A DNA stretch of 7,841 nucleotides from the NCBI GenBank assembly GCA_900754445.1, contig CAAECW010000091.1, positions 1 through 7,841 of the forward strand. Direction: 5' to 3'. The notes under the pieces were generated by a model. That model saw nothing but the letters and a program-made list of their open reading frames with translations, was not told the origin of the DNA and made no database searches. Positions 5,810-7,841 of this stretch are shown piece by piece. The first letter of the stretch is position 1, and each line of letters opens with the position of its first letter. This stretch comes from an uncultured Collinsella sp. (GTDB lineage: Bacteria > Actinomycetota > Coriobacteriia > Coriobacteriales > Coriobacteriaceae). A program made the translations under genes and the position numbers.

Positions 5810-6529
5810 ATGATTCCCAAATACGAGGCGATAGCTGCAGATATTCGTCGAAGTATCGAGGATGGCGCTCTTAAACCGGGCGACAAGCTTCCCACCGTCG
5901 TTGAGTTCTGCGAGCTCTATAGCGTTTCCAAAATCACCGTCAAACGAGCTATTGAACAAATCACCGAGGAAGGTCTTATTACCAGCCGACGCGGATCGGG
6001 TACCTACGTTAAGGACACGGCGGGGCTTCCCGGCCAGGCGTTTTTCCAGGGCAAAAACGACCGTGCCCAGGGTTTTTCGTATGAGCACCGCGGGGAGAAG
6101 GTGACCTCGGTGGTCTACGATTTCTCGATCGTTAATCCACCGGCGGACATCGCAGCCCAGCTGGGAATTGCCGAGGATGACTTTGCCTATCACGTCGTGC
6201 GCGTGCGTCAGGCCGATGAGAAGCCCATCGTTATCGAGTACACCTACATGCCCCTCGAGCTGATTCCGGGGCTGAAAAAGAAGGACCTGTACGGATCGCT
6301 CTACCGATTCATCCGCGAGCAATGTGGGCTGAAGATTTCGAGCTTTCACCGTACCATTCGCGCCGTGGCAGCAACCGAGGAAGAAGCTGAGCGCCTGGAT
6401 ACCAAACCCGGCTCTCCCCTGCTCGAACTCAACCAGATTGGCTTCTTGGATAGCGGCGCCGCCTTTGAGTATTCGGTCTCGCGCAACGTTGGCGACCGCT
6501 TTGAGTTGCACAACGTAACGTTGGCATAG
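5810..6529 (+). CDS. GntR-family (HutC subfamily) transcriptional regulator with UTRA domain
   Basis: DNA-binding regulator of 239 residues, a standard HutC-subfamily length. The N-terminal winged helix-turn-helix spans about residues 1-68: KYEAIAADIRRSIEDG, KPGDKLPTVVEFCELYSVSKITVKRAI, and the wing GLITSRRGSGTYV. A UTRA ligand-binding domain follows (about 85-237), with the recurrent pattern of hydrophobic strands, YTYMPLELIPGL and the closing LELNQIGFLDSGAAFEYSVSRNVGDRFEL. ATG 5810 is preceded by AAAGGAGG. It is divergent from the GH1-PTS operon and upstream of manA, the usual position of a local sugar regulator. By family knowledge it is most likely a repressor released by a phosphorylated sugar or disaccharide. 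GmuR of the B. subtilis glucomannan operon is the closest functional analogue by context. The effector cannot be read from sequence. Confidence 0.93.
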   Translation: MIPKYEAIAADIRRSIEDGALKPGDKLPTVVEFCELYSVSKITVKRAIEQITEEGLITSRRGSGTYVKDTAGLPGQAFFQGKNDRAQGFSYEHRGEKVTSVVYDFSIVNPPADIAAQLGIAEDDFAYHVVRVRQADEKPIVIEYTYMPLELIPGLKKKDLYGSLYRFIREQCGLKISSFHRTIRAVAATEEEAERLDTKPGSPLLELNQIGFLDSGAAFEYSVSRNVGDRFELHNVTLA

Positions 6530-6603
6530 GTTTTTGTAGTCATGCGGGCGCTCGTTTTGAGCAGTTTTACGCGGCGCCCACGCAGCACAATGGGAGTATG
6601 AAC

Positions 6604-7536
6604 ATGTCCGATTTGATTAAACTGACGCCGATCTTCCACGAGAAGATCTGGGGCGGCCGTCAACTCGAAACCGTATTTGGTTACGACATTCCCGATGGTC
6701 CCATCGGTGAGTGTTGGGCCATCTCGGCCCACCCCAACGGTGACTGCCAGATTGCGGAGGGCCCGTATGCAGGCCACACGCTTTCGTGGCTGTGGGCCGA
6801 GCACCGCGAGCTCTTTGGCAACTGCGAGGGCAAGGAGTTCCCGCTGCTCATTAAGATTCTGGACGCCAAGGACGACCTTTCGATCCAGATTCATCCCAAC
6901 GACGAGTACGCCGCTGAGCACGAGAACGGTAGCCTGGGCAAAACCGAGTGCTGGTATGTGCTGGATTGCGAGCCTGGCGCCACGATCATCGTCGGCCAGC
7001 GCGCGCATGACCGCGCCGAGGCCGCACAGATGATCAAGGACGGCCGCTGGGACGACATGCTCAACGTACTGCCGATCCACAAGGGCGACTTTTTCCAGAT
7101 TGATTCCGGTACCGTGCACGCCATCAAGACCGGCACGCTCATTTTGGAGACGCAGCAGTCGAGCGACGTGACGTATCGCCTGTACGACTACGACCGTCCC
7201 GGCACCGACGGCAAGCTGCGTCCGCTGCACATTGAGCAGAGCCTCGACTGCATAAACTTTGATGCTCAGGCTCCGACCGACGGCACGATAACCGCGCCCG
7301 AGGTGGACGGCGTGACCGAGCTCGAGTCCAACCCCTGCTACACCGTCGATCGCGTGCGCGTCAACGGCAGCAAGACCCTCAACCAGCGCTGGCCCTTCAT
7401 GTGCCTGTCGGTCATCGACGGCAAAGGCACCGTCTGCGGCGACCCCGTCCACAAGGGAAGCCACCTGCTGGCCCCCAGTACCGTGGACAAGATCGAGCTC
7501 GAGGGCAATATGGAACTGATTATCAGCCACCTCTAG
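6604..7536 (+). CDS. manA: Type I mannose-6-phosphate isomerase
   Basis: Zinc-dependent cytoplasmic isomerase that interconverts mannose-6-phosphate and fructose-6-phosphate. It is the short bacterial (Firmicutes-type) cupin form of about 310 residues. Visible motifs: FHEKIWGGRQLETVFGY at the start, the zinc ligands in SIQIHPND (Gln95, His97), GKTECWY (Glu115) and DSGTVHAI (His172), and TYRLYDYDR with the conserved catalytic Arg192. Two start codons are close together: ATG 6598 has GGGAG almost touching it, while ATG 6604 has the same GGGAG at a normal distance of about 7 nt, so 6604 is preferred (310 residues). It lies 74 nt after the regulator stop on the same strand and ends before a strong hairpin. 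In this locus it suggests that mannose-6-P is one product of the imported sugar, although manA is also a housekeeping gene for mannose and cell-envelope sugars. Confidence 0.94.
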   Translation: MSDLIKLTPIFHEKIWGGRQLETVFGYDIPDGPIGECWAISAHPNGDCQIAEGPYAGHTLSWLWAEHRELFGNCEGKEFPLLIKILDAKDDLSIQIHPNDEYAAEHENGSLGKTECWYVLDCEPGATIIVGQRAHDRAEAAQMIKDGRWDDMLNVLPIHKGDFFQIDSGTVHAIKTGTLILETQQSSDVTYRLYDYDRPGTDGKLRPLHIEQSLDCINFDAQAPTDGTITAPEVDGVTELESNPCYTVDRVRVNGSKTLNQRWPFMCLSVIDGKGTVCGDPVHKGSHLLAPSTVDKIELEGNMELIISHL

Positions 7537-7560
7537 GTCGCAACAACAACCCAAACGCAA

Positions 7561-7598
7561 CAAGGGGCTCCCCCGTTCTTCAACGGGGGAGCCCCTTG
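7561..7598. terminator. 17-bp perfect terminator hairpin after manA, possibly bidirectional
   Basis: CAAGGGGCTCCCCCGTT (7561-7577) and its exact reverse complement (7582-7598) enclose a CTTC loop, 24 nt after the manA stop. No U-tract follows on the plus strand. On the minus strand the following sequence is U-rich but interrupted (TTGCGTTTGGGTTGTTGTTG). It also lies 14 nt beyond the stop of a possible minus-strand reading frame at 7613, so it could serve converging transcripts. Confidence 0.75.
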
Positions 7599-7612
7599 CC
7601 ATGTCTAAGTAT

Positions 7613-7840
7613 TCAGCCCACCCGGCTCTCCAGATCAAAAAGCGAACGAGCAAAGCGACGTTCGTCCAGCAACGTTACCCAAGGACCCGGGCGGGCGTAT
7701 GGGGCAACATCGATCGCGAGTTCCGCACGCAAAGGAGGCCACTTAATGTGGCCTCCGTCTTGCGCAGGACTGCCCGAGCAGGCGATGTTGCCCCATACGC
7801 CCGCCCGGGTCCTTGGGTAACGTTGCTGGACGAACGTCGC
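7613..7840 (-). CDS. Possible C-terminal tail of an unrecognised protein, open to the right edge
   Basis: A minus-strand frame of 75 codons is open from the window edge to TGA 7613-7615. Its last 45 residues or so read like a plausible soluble protein tail (PPLRAELAIDVAPYARPGPW, then VTLLDERRFARSL, then FDLESRVG), and a strong hairpin follows the stop. I do not recognise a family. Most of the frame lies inside the inverted repeat 7654-7841, and the plus strand of the right arm encodes the same DVAPYARPGPWVTLLDERR peptide. The coding look may therefore belong to a repeat element and not a gene. No start codon with a ribosome site is visible on this strand. Treat as a low-confidence partial or spurious frame. 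Confidence 0.25.
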   Translation of the reverse strand, partial: ATFVQQRYPRTRAGVWGNIACSGSPAQDGGHIKWPPLRAELAIDVAPYARPGPWVTLLDERRFARSLFDLESRVG

Positions 7841-7841
7841 T
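7654..7841. repeat. Long inverted repeat with 59-bp identical arms at the window edge
   Basis: Bases 7654-7712 are the exact reverse complement of 7783-7841. The centre holds a second perfect palindrome, GGAGGCCAC / GTGGCCTCC (7734-7742 and 7747-7755) around TTAA. Between the two levels the flanks are only partly complementary (CGCAA and TTGCG still match), so this is a diverged head-to-head pair, not a trivial fold-back. The right arm ends exactly at the last base of the window, which would also happen if an assembler stopped at the repeat boundary. No transposase is visible. It may be a palindromic intergenic repeat or a MITE-like element. Confidence 0.8.

Noticed and set aside
6542..6594. 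Inverted repeats (GGGCGC/GCGCCC and GCTC/GAGC) between the regulator and manA as a terminator
   Set aside because: Long loop, short interrupted stem and no U-tract on the plus strand; too weak to call as a terminator or riboswitch.
6346..7653. 435-codon open frame on the minus strand opposite manA and the end of the regulator
   Set aside because: It is antisense to two clear genes, crosses the terminator hairpin, and has a low-complexity Val/Leu/Ala-rich translation typical of a shadow frame.
7746..7820. 24-codon plus-strand frame with a perfect-looking ribosome site (AAAGGAGG)
   Set aside because: The ribosome site is one arm of the central palindrome of the terminal inverted repeat, so its match is explained by the hairpin; the peptide is short and unrecognised.
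1..7841. tRNA, rRNA, CRISPR array, phage or transposase genes
   Set aside because: I looked on both strands and saw no tRNA-like folds with conserved loops, no regularly spaced direct repeats and no transposase, integrase or phage-like protein.

Overview
The window looks like chromosomal DNA of a high-GC, anaerobic, gut-type actinobacterium, most likely a Coriobacteriia member close to Collinsella. That placement rests on overall base composition, a lactose/cellobiose-type PTS next to Firmicutes-like sugar genes, and a family II pyrophosphatase; it is a recognition-based inference and was not tested by a search. Six genes plus one truncated gene are clear, and they make a compact sugar-utilisation locus.

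Minus strand, read right to left: a GH1 6-phospho-beta-glycosidase (5506-4106), then PTS EIIC (3985-2642), EIIB (2480-2178) and EIIA (2168-1836), closed by a good intrinsic terminator (1777-1741). Next come a ROK sugar kinase (1594-641) with its own leader, and the N-terminal half of a manganese-dependent family II inorganic pyrophosphatase (474-25) that runs into a stop about halfway through the fold, close to the left edge. Plus strand, divergent from the GH1 gene: a GntR/HutC-type regulator with a UTRA effector domain (5810-6529), then a type I mannose-6-phosphate isomerase (6604-7536) and a 17-bp perfect terminator hairpin (7561-7598).

The genes fit one pathway. The PTS imports and phosphorylates a beta-linked disaccharide, the GH1 enzyme splits it into a sugar 6-phosphate and a free hexose, the ROK kinase phosphorylates the free hexose, ManA converts mannose-6-P to fructose-6-P, and the GntR protein senses a phosphosugar. 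The set (EIIA, EIIB, EIIC, GH1, GntR/UTRA, ROK, ManA) matches the Bacillus subtilis glucomannan-utilisation operon gmuBACDREF gene for gene, lacking only the mannanase gmuG. A gluco-/mannobiose substrate is therefore a real alternative to cellobiose.

Non-coding structure is the most unusual part. The GH1 leader contains a 90-nt two-tier hairpin (5541-5630) whose mismatches become G.U pairs only in minus-strand RNA. Copies of the same sequence motif lie in front of the ROK gene. Three AAAAGTAA boxes sit in the divergent promoter region. The right end of the window is a long inverted repeat (59-bp identical arms, 7654-7712 and 7783-7841) that stops exactly at the window edge.
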